Assembly: GCA_029934095.1 (NCBI GenBank)
Contig: JAOZMV010000089.1
Span: 1-6,378, forward strand
Direction of reading: 5' to 3'
Length of the DNA stretch: 6,378 nucleotides
Origin: Desulfuromusa sp.
GTDB lineage: Bacteria > Desulfobacterota > Desulfuromonadia > Desulfuromonadales > Geopsychrobacteraceae
Under the pieces are notes generated by a model. That model was given only the letters and a program-made list of their open reading frames with translations, made no database searches and had not been told where the DNA came from. Positions within the stretch are counted from its first letter, which is position 1. Every line of letters begins with the position of its first letter. This document shows, piece by piece, positions 1 through 6,361 of the stretch. The position numbers and the translations under genes are program-made.

Positions 1-10
1 AGGGAAACAT

Positions 11-36
11 TCAACCCACTAACTCAACAGGGTTGA
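11..36 (-). terminator. Weak stem-loop downstream of the last gene
   Basis: TCAACCC (11-17) and GGGTTGA (30-36) are perfect 7-bp inverted arms around a 12-base loop, about 50 bases after the sulfotransferase stop. A shorter alternative stem (TCAAC 24-28 with GTTGA 32-36) would compete with it. Transcribed leftward, the stem is followed by ATGTTTCCCT, which has no proper U-tract. A genuine intrinsic terminator is therefore doubtful. Confidence 0.2.
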
Positions 37-84
37 TTCTCCAATTCCGACTGAAGCAAAACAGAGATCCAGACTGACTTCTCT

Positions 85-936
85 CTACTTCAGCTTTTGT
101 GACACTGCGTTGAAATATCCCAGTATCTTATTTTTCCCAGCCTTGGTTGGCAATTTCTGCATATAGACCGACGAGAACTCGGGCTCAATAACCGGGTTAG
201 GGTCGGGCCTCCAGTCGTCGCAATCATAACCTATGAGCTCCATGTAAGGTAAAAAGGCTGGTTTGAGAAGTTCAACATCTTCTTCAGTGAACCAGTGGCG
301 CCAGTCTCCCGTATCTTTTTTTCGAATTACTTTGGCTTTACTGGAAGTGCTGGGGACATTTGCATCGGCCTCAACCTCGAATCCGAGATATTCATTGAGC
401 ACATCGAATTTTTGAGCCACCATGTCCTCAAATGTAAACAGGATCCAATCACTGCCCAGACCTTTTACAAATTCGCTCATTTGTTGGTAGCGATGGGTTT
501 CTTCCTCAATAGCCTCTTCAATAGTCCGGATATTACCATCATGGCCTGTGTAACGGCAGATCTCAGAAAGGGAGATAGATAGGGGATCTTTCTCTTTCTT
601 GAGAACCAGTTCGAGTTGATTTTTAAATTGCTGCTTGCAACCTTTATATCCACTGTGCCATCGATACAACATGCGACTGACCGCAGCATCGCGGGGATCA
701 CGGGCCATCCAGATCTTCCGATCATAATGCTCCTTCTGCAAGTGCTCTTTGAAGACCTCCATACTCTTACCTTTGCGGTCTTCATAGGTATGTTTGTAAA
801 CCGCATTTTCATAATCACCTACATGTTTACCCGGATGCCCGCCGGAGAATGCGTGGCAATCTGGTAGGCCACCAGACACTTTATACACCATGACCGTGGT
901 GCCGGTTTTTCCTGTTCCTAAAATCAAAACTTTCAT
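85..936 (-). CDS. Sulfotransferase (PAPS-dependent type), probable glycan modifier
   Basis: This 283-residue protein shows the sulfotransferase fold signatures. An N-terminal 5'-phosphosulfate loop GTGKTGTT (7-14) follows the first beta strand. A Lys-His pair (48-49) sits where cytosolic sulfotransferases have the catalytic KTH. The 3'-phosphate strand-helix has R79 and S87 with the family spacing in RDPRDAAVS (79-87). TFED (168-171) precedes the C-terminal RKKDTGDWRHWFT (205-217), a variant of the RKGxxGDWxxxFT motif with Lys replacing Gly. Known members move sulfate from PAPS to hydroxyl or amino groups. Being last in a glycan-building set, sulfation of the sugar or its lipid is the likely role; the acceptor is unknown. 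There is no signal peptide, so it acts in the cytoplasm before export. The ATG at 936 overlaps the upstream TAA by one base (TAATG) and has AGGAG seven bases before it. Confidence 0.9.
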   Translation of the reverse strand: MKVLILGTGKTGTTVMVYKVSGGLPDCHAFSGGHPGKHVGDYENAVYKHTYEDRKGKSMEVFKEHLQKEHYDRKIWMARDPRDAAVSRMLYRWHSGYKGCKQQFKNQLELVLKKEKDPLSISLSEICRYTGHDGNIRTIEEAIEEETHRYQQMSEFVKGLGSDWILFTFEDMVAQKFDVLNEYLGFEVEADANVPSTSSKAKVIRKKDTGDWRHWFTEEDVELLKPAFLPYMELIGYDCDDWRPDPNPVIEPEFSSVYMQKLPTKAGKNKILGYFNAVSQKLK

Positions 937-2357
937 TACTTAGCTCCTATAGGTTGGATCAAAAAAATATGATCAGATATTTGCTCTGTTTTCATCTCGC
1001 CGGTTTCACCGAGCACCTGTTGAATTTTATTTATTCGGGCAACTAACTCTTGAAGGGAAATACCGGGATAACGATGAACATGAAATTGTGGGGGGGCATG
1101 TGTGCCCGGTTTATATTTCTTGATGTACTTGTAAACACGCCGATAATTGGCAAAAGCCCTAGCTGAGATACGATCACTCAATGGTGGCTTCGGCAGAACC
1201 GGTTGACGTTTTATCTTTTCCTCAAGAACAGCAACAATACGCTCACATGCCAGCGGACCATCTTGAGCCGCCAGGTAACGGTTGACCAGAGCCTGACGTT
1301 CAGCACCATCGGCTGTGCCAAGTTCTCCCTTTATTATTTTTGCCAGTGTTTCCTGCAACTGCTCGATATCGAAGCACTGATGACTGATCAAATTCGGCAG
1401 CCGGTAAAACCCCATATCGTAGGTATCATTGACCTTGGCACGGTAGGATATCGCCGGGACATCCATCATATAGGCTTCGACACCTGTGGTGCAGCCGTTG
1501 TGTAGAACTACATCGGTTGCCATTAGCCAGGGAACCACATTGCCTTCATTGGTGACCTTAACCCGTTTACAACCTTTGGCAATATCCACATAAACTTGCT
1601 GATTTTCAGTCGGGTGCGGACGGACGATGATTGTATGATCAGGATAAGTCTGGTCAAGGATCGGAATTAACTCTTTGAAGGCAGTAAAAATAGCCTCTTT
1701 GTGATCCCGCAGCCCCTCAGCAAACTTACGCTCCATACCCACTCCCGCTTTGCCAAATTGAGGATCTTCACCCTCATTGTCCGCCGGTCGGAACAGGTTT
1801 TGGGCCGGGAAAAAAGCATTCACGTGGTTAAAATTCGTATTAACCAGGATAAATTTTCCATGGGTTTTTCGTATTTCTTCTGCTTCCGGTTCGTAGAAAG
1901 ACCGCAACTCAGGTCGAAGCATATCGCTGCGAGGATTACCGGTGACGTGAATCGGCATATCCTCCGGAAGGTCCGGGTAGCGACGCCATAACTCTGCATT
2001 GTCTTCGCCCCAGGCAAAGAGGTCTGAGTTGTACCTGATTGCGGTCGGCGACAACCGGCGGGAATAATAGGTTTCATCCGGCAGATGAACCAGCGCCTCT
2101 TCATCCCACGTCAGTATTTCGTGCCCAATTTTCTGCATAATACGAAACATTTTAAGGTTACGTTCTGTCATGCTTTTGTTGAGATACAGACTTCTTGGAA
2201 AGGATGTAATCTGAAAATCAATTTCTCGGTGCGAGCCGATAATAACAGAGAACCCACGCTGCACGGCAATGCAGGCCAGCAGTAATTTTGGGTCAAGCTC
2301 CCGCACCTGGTTTTCTACCGGTATGATCAGGCACGCATTTTGGTCTTTTATCCTCAC
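936..2357 (-). CDS. Surface carbohydrate biosynthesis protein, GT-B-like transferase (paralogue C)
   Basis: This 473-residue protein is the third copy of the same transferase family. In the first 93 aligned residues it has 69 identities to each of the other two copies, so it is no closer to one than the other. The family blocks are intact: WDEEAL (84-89), FAWGEDN (114-120), VNTNFNHVNAF (172-182), VRPHPTE (245-251), HNGCTTGVEA (286-295), SHQCF and GPLACERI (about 367-374). Its linker is the most divergent region; the segment around 403-417 is rich in Tyr and Lys where A and B have an Arg/Leu-rich helix ending in SYLP. A slightly longer C-terminal tail ends in QPIGAK. The start is GTG, with a clean AGGAG seven bases upstream and an in-frame TGA at 2378-2376, so there is no ATG alternative. 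Its TAA stop shares one base with the sulfotransferase ATG, indicating coupled translation. Confidence 0.85.
   Translation of the reverse strand: MRIKDQNACLIIPVENQVRELDPKLLLACIAVQRGFSVIIGSHREIDFQITSFPRSLYLNKSMTERNLKMFRIMQKIGHEILTWDEEALVHLPDETYYSRRLSPTAIRYNSDLFAWGEDNAELWRRYPDLPEDMPIHVTGNPRSDMLRPELRSFYEPEAEEIRKTHGKFILVNTNFNHVNAFFPAQNLFRPADNEGEDPQFGKAGVGMERKFAEGLRDHKEAIFTAFKELIPILDQTYPDHTIIVRPHPTENQQVYVDIAKGCKRVKVTNEGNVVPWLMATDVVLHNGCTTGVEAYMMDVPAISYRAKVNDTYDMGFYRLPNLISHQCFDIEQLQETLAKIIKGELGTADGAERQALVNRYLAAQDGPLACERIVAVLEEKIKRQPVLPKPPLSDRISARAFANYRRVYKYIKKYKPGTHAPPQFHVHRYPGISLQELVARINKIQQVLGETGEMKTEQISDHIFLIQPIGAK
944..948 (-). promoter_or_regulatory. Ribosome binding site of the sulfotransferase gene
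   Basis: AGGAG lies seven bases before the ATG at 936-934, within the last codons of paralogue C. Together with the TAATG stop-start overlap, this indicates re-initiation by ribosomes finishing paralogue C, and also some independent initiation. Confidence 0.6.
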
Positions 2358-2446
2358 GAGAGGTCTCCTTATTCTTCAGCAAGGCTTCTTTTTTTGACAG
2401 TCTTTGGGCCAAGTTTCTGTATCAAACCAGAGTTTCAGCACATTCT
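2358..2446 (-). other. 89-bp gap between paralogues B and C
   Basis: Apart from the AGGAG site of paralogue C, I see an A7 run on the coding strand (2395-2389) but no convincing promoter, no stable hairpin and no small ORF with a ribosome binding site. It is most simply a transcribed spacer inside the operon. Confidence 0.5.
2365..2369 (-). promoter_or_regulatory. Ribosome binding site deciding the GTG start of paralogue C
   Basis: A consensus AGGAG stands seven bases before GTG at 2357-2355. The next in-frame stop is only seven codons upstream of that GTG, so no longer protein is possible and no ATG competes. Confidence 0.65.
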
Positions 2447-3841
2447 TTAAGCTCTTATCTGGAAGAGCACGTCGCTGAGTTGCTCAACCTTGAACTTGTT
2501 ATCCTCACCAAGAAGCTGTTGTATCCGTGCTATTTTCTCATTCAGTGCGTCAAGACTGATCCCTGGGAATCGATGGCGCTGAAACTCCATTCGATTGTGG
2601 TTATTGGGAAGATATGACCATAGTCCTTTTACCAGGCGGCGTCCGTTGGCAATCGACCAACCCTCGAGCCAATCCAGTAAAGCTGGTTTCGGTAAATCAG
2701 GGCGCCCTTGCATCATCTTTTCAAGAACATCAACGATTCTCTCACAGGCCAGTGGGCCATCTTGAGCGGCTAGATAGTGATCAATGCTCGATTGTCTTTC
2801 TTCGCCACCAGCAGCGCCAAGTTCATCGTTAAAAATCTTATCCATAGTCAAGCGCAACTCCTCAAAGTTGAAACACTGGTGGCTCAACAAGTTTGGTAGA
2901 CGATAGAAACCGTTGTCATAATACTCATTGACCGATTTGCGGTATGTGATTGATGGAACCCGCATAGCATAAGCTTCTACCCCGGTAGTACAACCGTTGT
3001 GCACCAGTACTTTTGCAGCTAATAGCCAAGGCACAACGCTGCCCTCGTTGATCACCCGCACGCGCTCACAAGTTGCCGAAATCTTGCGATAGACCTCATG
3101 GTTTTCAGTCGGATGAGGTCTGACAATCAGAGTCCGATCAGGGAAGGTCTCCGCTAGAGATGGAATGAGCTGCTTAAAGTCATTGAACACAGCTTGTTTG
3201 TGCGCACGCAGCCCTTCTGCAAACTCTCGACTCATACCTCTGGCAGCCTTGCCGAAGCGCGGCTCTTCGCCGGGCCTTTTCACCGGCATAAACAAGTTTT
3301 GGTGAGGATAAAAAGCGTTGACGTGATTTACATTGGTATTGATGAGAATGAAATCCCCATAGGCCTGGTGAAGCTCTCTGATTTCTTTGGCATAGAAGTC
3401 ACGCATCTCAGGTCGCAACATGTCACCGCGTGGGTTTCCCGTAATATGGATCGGGATCTCGGGAGACAGCTTTGGATATTGTCGCCATAAGTCAGCATTA
3501 TCCTGCCCCCATGCGAAAAGATGGGAAACATGCTTTATTCCTGTAGGTGAAATTCGGCGCGAGAAAAAAGTCTCGGGCGGCAAGTGTACCAGAGCCTCTT
3601 CATCCCAGGCCACAATCTCGTGTCCAACCTTATGCATAATCCGAAGCATTTTGCCGCCACGGGCTGTCATGCTTTTGGAAAGATATACACTCCTGGGGAA
3701 AGATGCAATTCGATTGTCTATCTCCCAACGCGATCCAATCATTGCGGAGAATCCTCGGCGGGCTGCAATGCATGCCAGTAAAAGCTTGGGATCAAATTCA
3801 CGGACCTGGTTTTCTACGGGTATGATAAGTGTGTTTTTCAA
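2447..3841 (-). CDS. Surface carbohydrate biosynthesis protein, GT-B-like transferase (paralogue B)
   Basis: This 464-residue protein aligns along its whole length with paralogues A and C. In the 93 residues beginning at the shared IPVENQVRE block I count 71 identical to A and 69 identical to C. Conserved blocks are WDEEAL (79-84), FAWGQDN (109-115), INTNVNHVNAF (167-177), VRPHPTE (240-246), HNGCTTGVEA (281-290) and SHQCF (320-324). GPLACERI (362-369) is followed by a basic linker and a C-terminal module with the motif HRFPGISL. It is predicted to be a cytoplasmic glycosyl- or glycosyl-phosphotransferase for a surface glycan, with unknown donor. The start is TTG, overlapping the PLD gene's TGA stop by four bases. 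An in-frame TGA at 3871-3869 leaves no ATG or GTG alternative, and AGAGG lies seven bases upstream. It is probably translated by coupling to the PLD-like gene. Confidence 0.85.
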   Translation of the reverse strand: MKNTLIIPVENQVREFDPKLLLACIAARRGFSAMIGSRWEIDNRIASFPRSVYLSKSMTARGGKMLRIMHKVGHEIVAWDEEALVHLPPETFFSRRISPTGIKHVSHLFAWGQDNADLWRQYPKLSPEIPIHITGNPRGDMLRPEMRDFYAKEIRELHQAYGDFILINTNVNHVNAFYPHQNLFMPVKRPGEEPRFGKAARGMSREFAEGLRAHKQAVFNDFKQLIPSLAETFPDRTLIVRPHPTENHEVYRKISATCERVRVINEGSVVPWLLAAKVLVHNGCTTGVEAYAMRVPSITYRKSVNEYYDNGFYRLPNLLSHQCFNFEELRLTMDKIFNDELGAAGGEERQSSIDHYLAAQDGPLACERIVDVLEKMMQGRPDLPKPALLDWLEGWSIANGRRLVKGLWSYLPNNHNRMEFQRHRFPGISLDALNEKIARIQQLLGEDNKFKVEQLSDVLFQIRA

Positions 3842-4893
3842 TTTTGGGCCTCTAACACTTTCCAGCGTTCAGTGAAGGCTTCAATAAGCTGCGAGTCACT
3901 GGAAATAGCACAAATCTCCTGGTTGATCCAAAACGATAGAGTTGACCAATTATAGCTGCCAAACATAACCCAGCGCTGGTTGTTTTGCTCCACCAACACA
4001 AACTTATTGTGCATCGGTAATTCCTCGGGATGGGTAACCCGTCTAAACGCTATCCCGGCTTCGACCAACAGCCTTTCGGCCTTCAAGGGTACGCGCCTCA
4101 AAGTTGGTTCTGCCAATATCTCAACGGAAGCTCCTCTGCGGACGAGCTTTAACAAGGTCCTGATCGAGGTTATTCCATTGAGGTGCGAGGCTGCAATCCG
4201 GACATAGGCACCATCACCAAAGCGTCCAAGAAAGCGCGCCGCTACATGAGATTGGAATCGCGGCAGAAAGTGGACTTCAGTGTTCTTCCCCCGCAAGGGA
4301 CGGTTACCGTCTGCAAAGAATCGCTCCAAAATCCCGTTTCGTGCCCCGTGCATCCAGCGTGCATGATTCATCAAACCATCAACCAGCGCCGGTTCTCTGA
4401 TGCCAACCAGCACATTGTGGGCACGATTATGGTCACCTATTTTGTCAATGACCTCTGGGGTATCCTCGGGATTATCTCCAGACGGGTTGAAGGATCCGAT
4501 GAAGGCAACAGGGTTGGGATGAGAAAAGCAATACAACTTTTCATGCATATTCGGATTTCCCATCCTTCTCGATAGCAACGGTATACGTGGCGGCAAGTAG
4601 ATGGTCCGAAACCCCTCGCCCAGGCCCTGGTCTCCGGAGAGCATAGCGACTATAGCCCTATTGGCATGCGGTACATGTGGGTTGCCTTCCAGAGTCACCG
4701 TCACCTTAACGTTTCGGCGATGTGCACGGAGCAACTGCTCGGCCAGTCGTCGGTCACGGAAATAGTAAGTGACCCAATCAATCGTGCCACCTGCCGGAAC
4801 GGCTTCAATGTGTTCGGCTAATAGATCTCGTAGCCGGCCGGCCGGCAGATCGGGGCCACCGAAATGGATTTCATAATCAGGGTTTGGTGACAA
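3838..4893 (-). CDS. Phospholipase-D-superfamily protein with two atypical HKD motifs
   Basis: This 351-residue protein has the duplicated PLD fold. The first half carries H117-x-K119 followed four residues later by S124 where Asp is usual, then GSFN (133-136). The second half carries H295-x-K297 followed by E302, then GSYNWS (312-317) and NQE (324-326). In the family the two histidines form and resolve a phospho-histidine intermediate, with Lys and the GSxN Ser/Asn binding phosphate. All of these are kept, so phosphodiester chemistry is plausible although both Asp are replaced. Members include cardiolipin synthases, phospholipases and nucleases. The lack of a signal peptide or N-terminal membrane helices argues against a classic cardiolipin synthase. 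The start is TTG, the only common start codon after the in-frame stop at 4941-4939. It is preceded by AAGGTGG 9 nt upstream. The stop overlaps the next gene's start (TTGA), implying coupling. The substrate is unknown; a glycan-lipid or phosphoglycan step is inferred from its neighbours. Confidence 0.85.
   Translation of the reverse strand: MSPNPDYEIHFGGPDLPAGRLRDLLAEHIEAVPAGGTIDWVTYYFRDRRLAEQLLRAHRRNVKVTVTLEGNPHVPHANRAIVAMLSGDQGLGEGFRTIYLPPRIPLLSRRMGNPNMHEKLYCFSHPNPVAFIGSFNPSGDNPEDTPEVIDKIGDHNRAHNVLVGIREPALVDGLMNHARWMHGARNGILERFFADGNRPLRGKNTEVHFLPRFQSHVAARFLGRFGDGAYVRIAASHLNGITSIRTLLKLVRRGASVEILAEPTLRRVPLKAERLLVEAGIAFRRVTHPEELPMHNKFVLVEQNNQRWVMFGSYNWSTLSFWINQEICAISSDSQLIEAFTERWKVLEAQN
3849..3853 (-). 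promoter_or_regulatory. Ribosome binding site deciding the TTG start of paralogue B
   Basis: AGAGG lies inside the last codons of the PLD-like gene, seven bases before the TTG at 3841-3839. With the in-frame TGA at 3871-3869 and no intervening ATG or GTG, it supports TTG as the real start. The upstream stop and this start form a TTGA overlap. Confidence 0.6.
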
Positions 4894-4898
4894 TTTTG

Positions 4899-4915
4899 TC
4901 TTCCACCTTGGAAAA
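4899..4915 (-). promoter_or_regulatory. Small hairpin overlapping the PLD-like gene's ribosome binding site
   Basis: On the coding strand, TTTTCCA (4915-4909) can pair with TGGAAGA (4905-4899), including one T-G wobble, around an AGG loop. This gives a 7-bp stem. The likely Shine-Dalgarno bases AAGGTGG (4909-4903) are partly in the loop and partly in the stem. Folding could lower initiation at the TTG start nine bases downstream. The stem is short, so a regulatory role is inference. Confidence 0.3.
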
Positions 4916-4927
4916 ATGGTCCCAGAA

Positions 4928-4933
4928 ATTATA
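4928..4933 (-). promoter_or_regulatory. Candidate -10 element upstream of the PLD-like gene
   Basis: The gap between paralogue A and the PLD-like gene contains a perfect TATAAT on the coding strand, which would start transcription about 28 bases before the TTG. No good -35 hexamer stands 16-18 bases upstream (the sequence there is ATATCT-like) and there is no TGn extension. It is therefore only a weak internal promoter candidate and may be chance in an AT-rich gap. Confidence 0.25.
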
Positions 4934-4963
4934 CCGCGTTAATTGCAAGAAGATATTCTACCT

Positions 4964-6361
4964 TCATTCTGGACTGATCTGAAAGGTTTCTTTCGAGATC
5001 TGCTTGACCTTTAACTCGTTGCTGTCTCCAAGCGCTTGCTTGATTCGCAAAACCCGCTCACTCATTGCGGCTAAAGAAATATCCGGATAACGGTGGCGAT
5101 GAAATTCCGGCCGATTATGCGAATCCGGGAGATAAGACAGGAAGCGCTTTATTAATCTGCGTGTTGTGGCCCTGAGACAGCCATCCATTCGATCCTTCAG
5201 AGCAGGTTCTGGCCGCCGGAATTGATCTGCCGATATTTTCTCAAGAACATCAACGATGCGTTCACAGGCCAACGGCCCGCTCCTGGCCGCCAGATAGTGA
5301 TCAATGAGTGAATTATTATCCACAGTTCCGAGTTCTTCGGACAGGATACTCTCCAGGGTTTTCCGCAGTTCCTCGAAATTGAAACACTGGTGACTCAACT
5401 GGTTGGGCAACCCGTAAAAGCCACAGTCGTAGTAGTCATTGGCTGTCGCCCGATAAGAAATAGCCGGGAGATGCATGACAAAGGCTTCCACACCCGTGGT
5501 ACAGCCATTATGAATAAGCGCTCTGGCAGCCCTCAGCCAGGGGATCACATTCCCCTCATTTGTCACATGCACACGTTCACACTGAGCAGCAATATCGTGA
5601 TAAACCTCATGCTTTTCCGTAGGATGAGGCCTGACAACAATTGTATAGCCTGGGAATGCGCTTTCCAAAGAAGGGATGAGCTTCTTGAAGTTCTCGAATA
5701 TCCCCTGTTTGTGGTCACGAAATCCCTCGGCGAACTCACGGGTCATTCCCCGGGCAGACCTCCCGAATTTTGGAATTTCACCCGGTTTAGTCTCCGGCAA
5801 AAAAAGACCCTGTACCGGGTAAAAGGCATTAATATGGTTGAAATTAGTATTAATCAGGATGAAATCGCCGTAGGTGTTGCGAAGCTTTGCGACTTCAGCT
5901 TCAAAGAACCCGTGCATTTCAGGTCGCAGCATATCATTACGCGGATTACCAGAGATATGGATAGGGATGTCGACTGGCATCTGCGGGTATTGCCGCCACA
6001 ACTCGACGTTATCCTGACCCCAAGCGAATAGGTGAGACAAATAACCCATCGCCAAAGGGGAGAGGCGGCGCGAAAAATAGATCTCTGGCGGCAGGTGTAC
6101 CAAGGCCTCCTCGTCCCAGGCAACGATTTCATGTCCAAGTTTGCGCAAAATCTTGAACATCTTGATGCTGCGAACGGTCATGCTCTTCGAAAGATAAATG
6201 CCTCTTGGAAACGAGGCAATTTGAAAGTCCAGTTGCCGGCGTGATCCGATCACTGACGAGAACCCACGTCGTGCTGCAACGCAGGCCAGTAAAAGCTTGG
6301 GGTCGAGCTCTCGTACCTGGTTTTCCACAGGAATTAAAAGCAACCTCTTTTCTGCTGACAT
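4964..6361 (-). CDS. Surface carbohydrate biosynthesis protein, GT-B-like transferase (paralogue A)
   Basis: This is a 465-residue protein of the uncharacterised surface carbohydrate biosynthesis type, related in style to capsule beta-Kdo transferases and CDP-glycerol glycerophosphotransferases. Conserved blocks shared with the two downstream paralogues are PVENQVRE (11-18), WDEEAL (82-87), FAWGQDN (112-118), GNPRNDMLRPE (138-148), INTNFNHINAF (170-180), VRPHPTE (243-249), HNGCTTGVEA (284-293), SHQCF (323-327), GPLACERI (362-369) and HRHRYP (421-426). The HP block and the downstream small-residue/Glu block resemble the nucleotide-sugar-binding C-terminal half of inverting and Kdo-type GT-B enzymes. 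No signal peptide or membrane helix is visible, so it is probably cytoplasmic or peripheral to the membrane. An in-frame TAA lies one codon before the ATG, which fixes the start. The ribosome binding site is weak (GGT or AGAAAGA). Donor and acceptor cannot be told from sequence. It is the first complete gene of the set; 70 bp separate it from the next. Confidence 0.85.
   Translation of the reverse strand: MSAEKRLLLIPVENQVRELDPKLLLACVAARRGFSSVIGSRRQLDFQIASFPRGIYLSKSMTVRSIKMFKILRKLGHEIVAWDEEALVHLPPEIYFSRRLSPLAMGYLSHLFAWGQDNVELWRQYPQMPVDIPIHISGNPRNDMLRPEMHGFFEAEVAKLRNTYGDFILINTNFNHINAFYPVQGLFLPETKPGEIPKFGRSARGMTREFAEGFRDHKQGIFENFKKLIPSLESAFPGYTIVVRPHPTEKHEVYHDIAAQCERVHVTNEGNVIPWLRAARALIHNGCTTGVEAFVMHLPAISYRATANDYYDCGFYGLPNQLSHQCFNFEELRKTLESILSEELGTVDNNSLIDHYLAARSGPLACERIVDVLEKISADQFRRPEPALKDRMDGCLRATTRRLIKRFLSYLPDSHNRPEFHRHRYPDISLAAMSERVLRIKQALGDSNELKVKQISKETFQISPE

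Noticed and set aside
477..818. 113-codon minus-strand frame inside the sulfotransferase gene
   Set aside because: It overlaps well-supported sulfotransferase motifs in another frame, and the protein has no recognisable features.
2358..2446. Terminator or promoter between paralogues B and C
   Set aside because: The A7 run is on the coding strand, so it gives no U-tract there. The CTTGGCCCAAAG segment forms only a very short stem. A TTGATA-like hexamer has no -10 partner at proper spacing.
2447..3841. Calling the transferases TagF-type CDP-glycerol polymerases or UDP-GlcNAc 2-epimerases
   Set aside because: The HP and downstream Glu blocks are shared in a general way by several GT-B families. 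Nothing specific to teichoic acid polymerases or epimerases is visible, so a substrate-level name would be unsupported.
3420..3875. 151-codon plus-strand frame opposite the start of paralogue B
   Set aside because: It is antisense to conserved N-terminal blocks and spans the B/PLD-like junction. Its composition is typical of a reverse-strand shadow and no initiation signal is seen.
3838..4893. Calling the PLD-like gene cardiolipin synthase
   Set aside because: It lacks the N-terminal membrane helices usual in bacterial cardiolipin synthases and both HKD motifs lack Asp, so only the superfamily is supported.
5390..6031. 213-codon open frame on the plus strand opposite paralogue A
   Set aside because: It begins at a GTG with no ribosome binding site and lies fully antisense to conserved motifs of the transferase. 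Shorter open frames lie in the equivalent places opposite B and C, so it is a shadow of the coding constraint.
936..6361. Recent tandem duplication or recombination product
   Set aside because: The three copies differ at roughly a quarter of residues in their best-conserved region and at more in the linker. I saw no long near-identical DNA tracts or flanking repeats.
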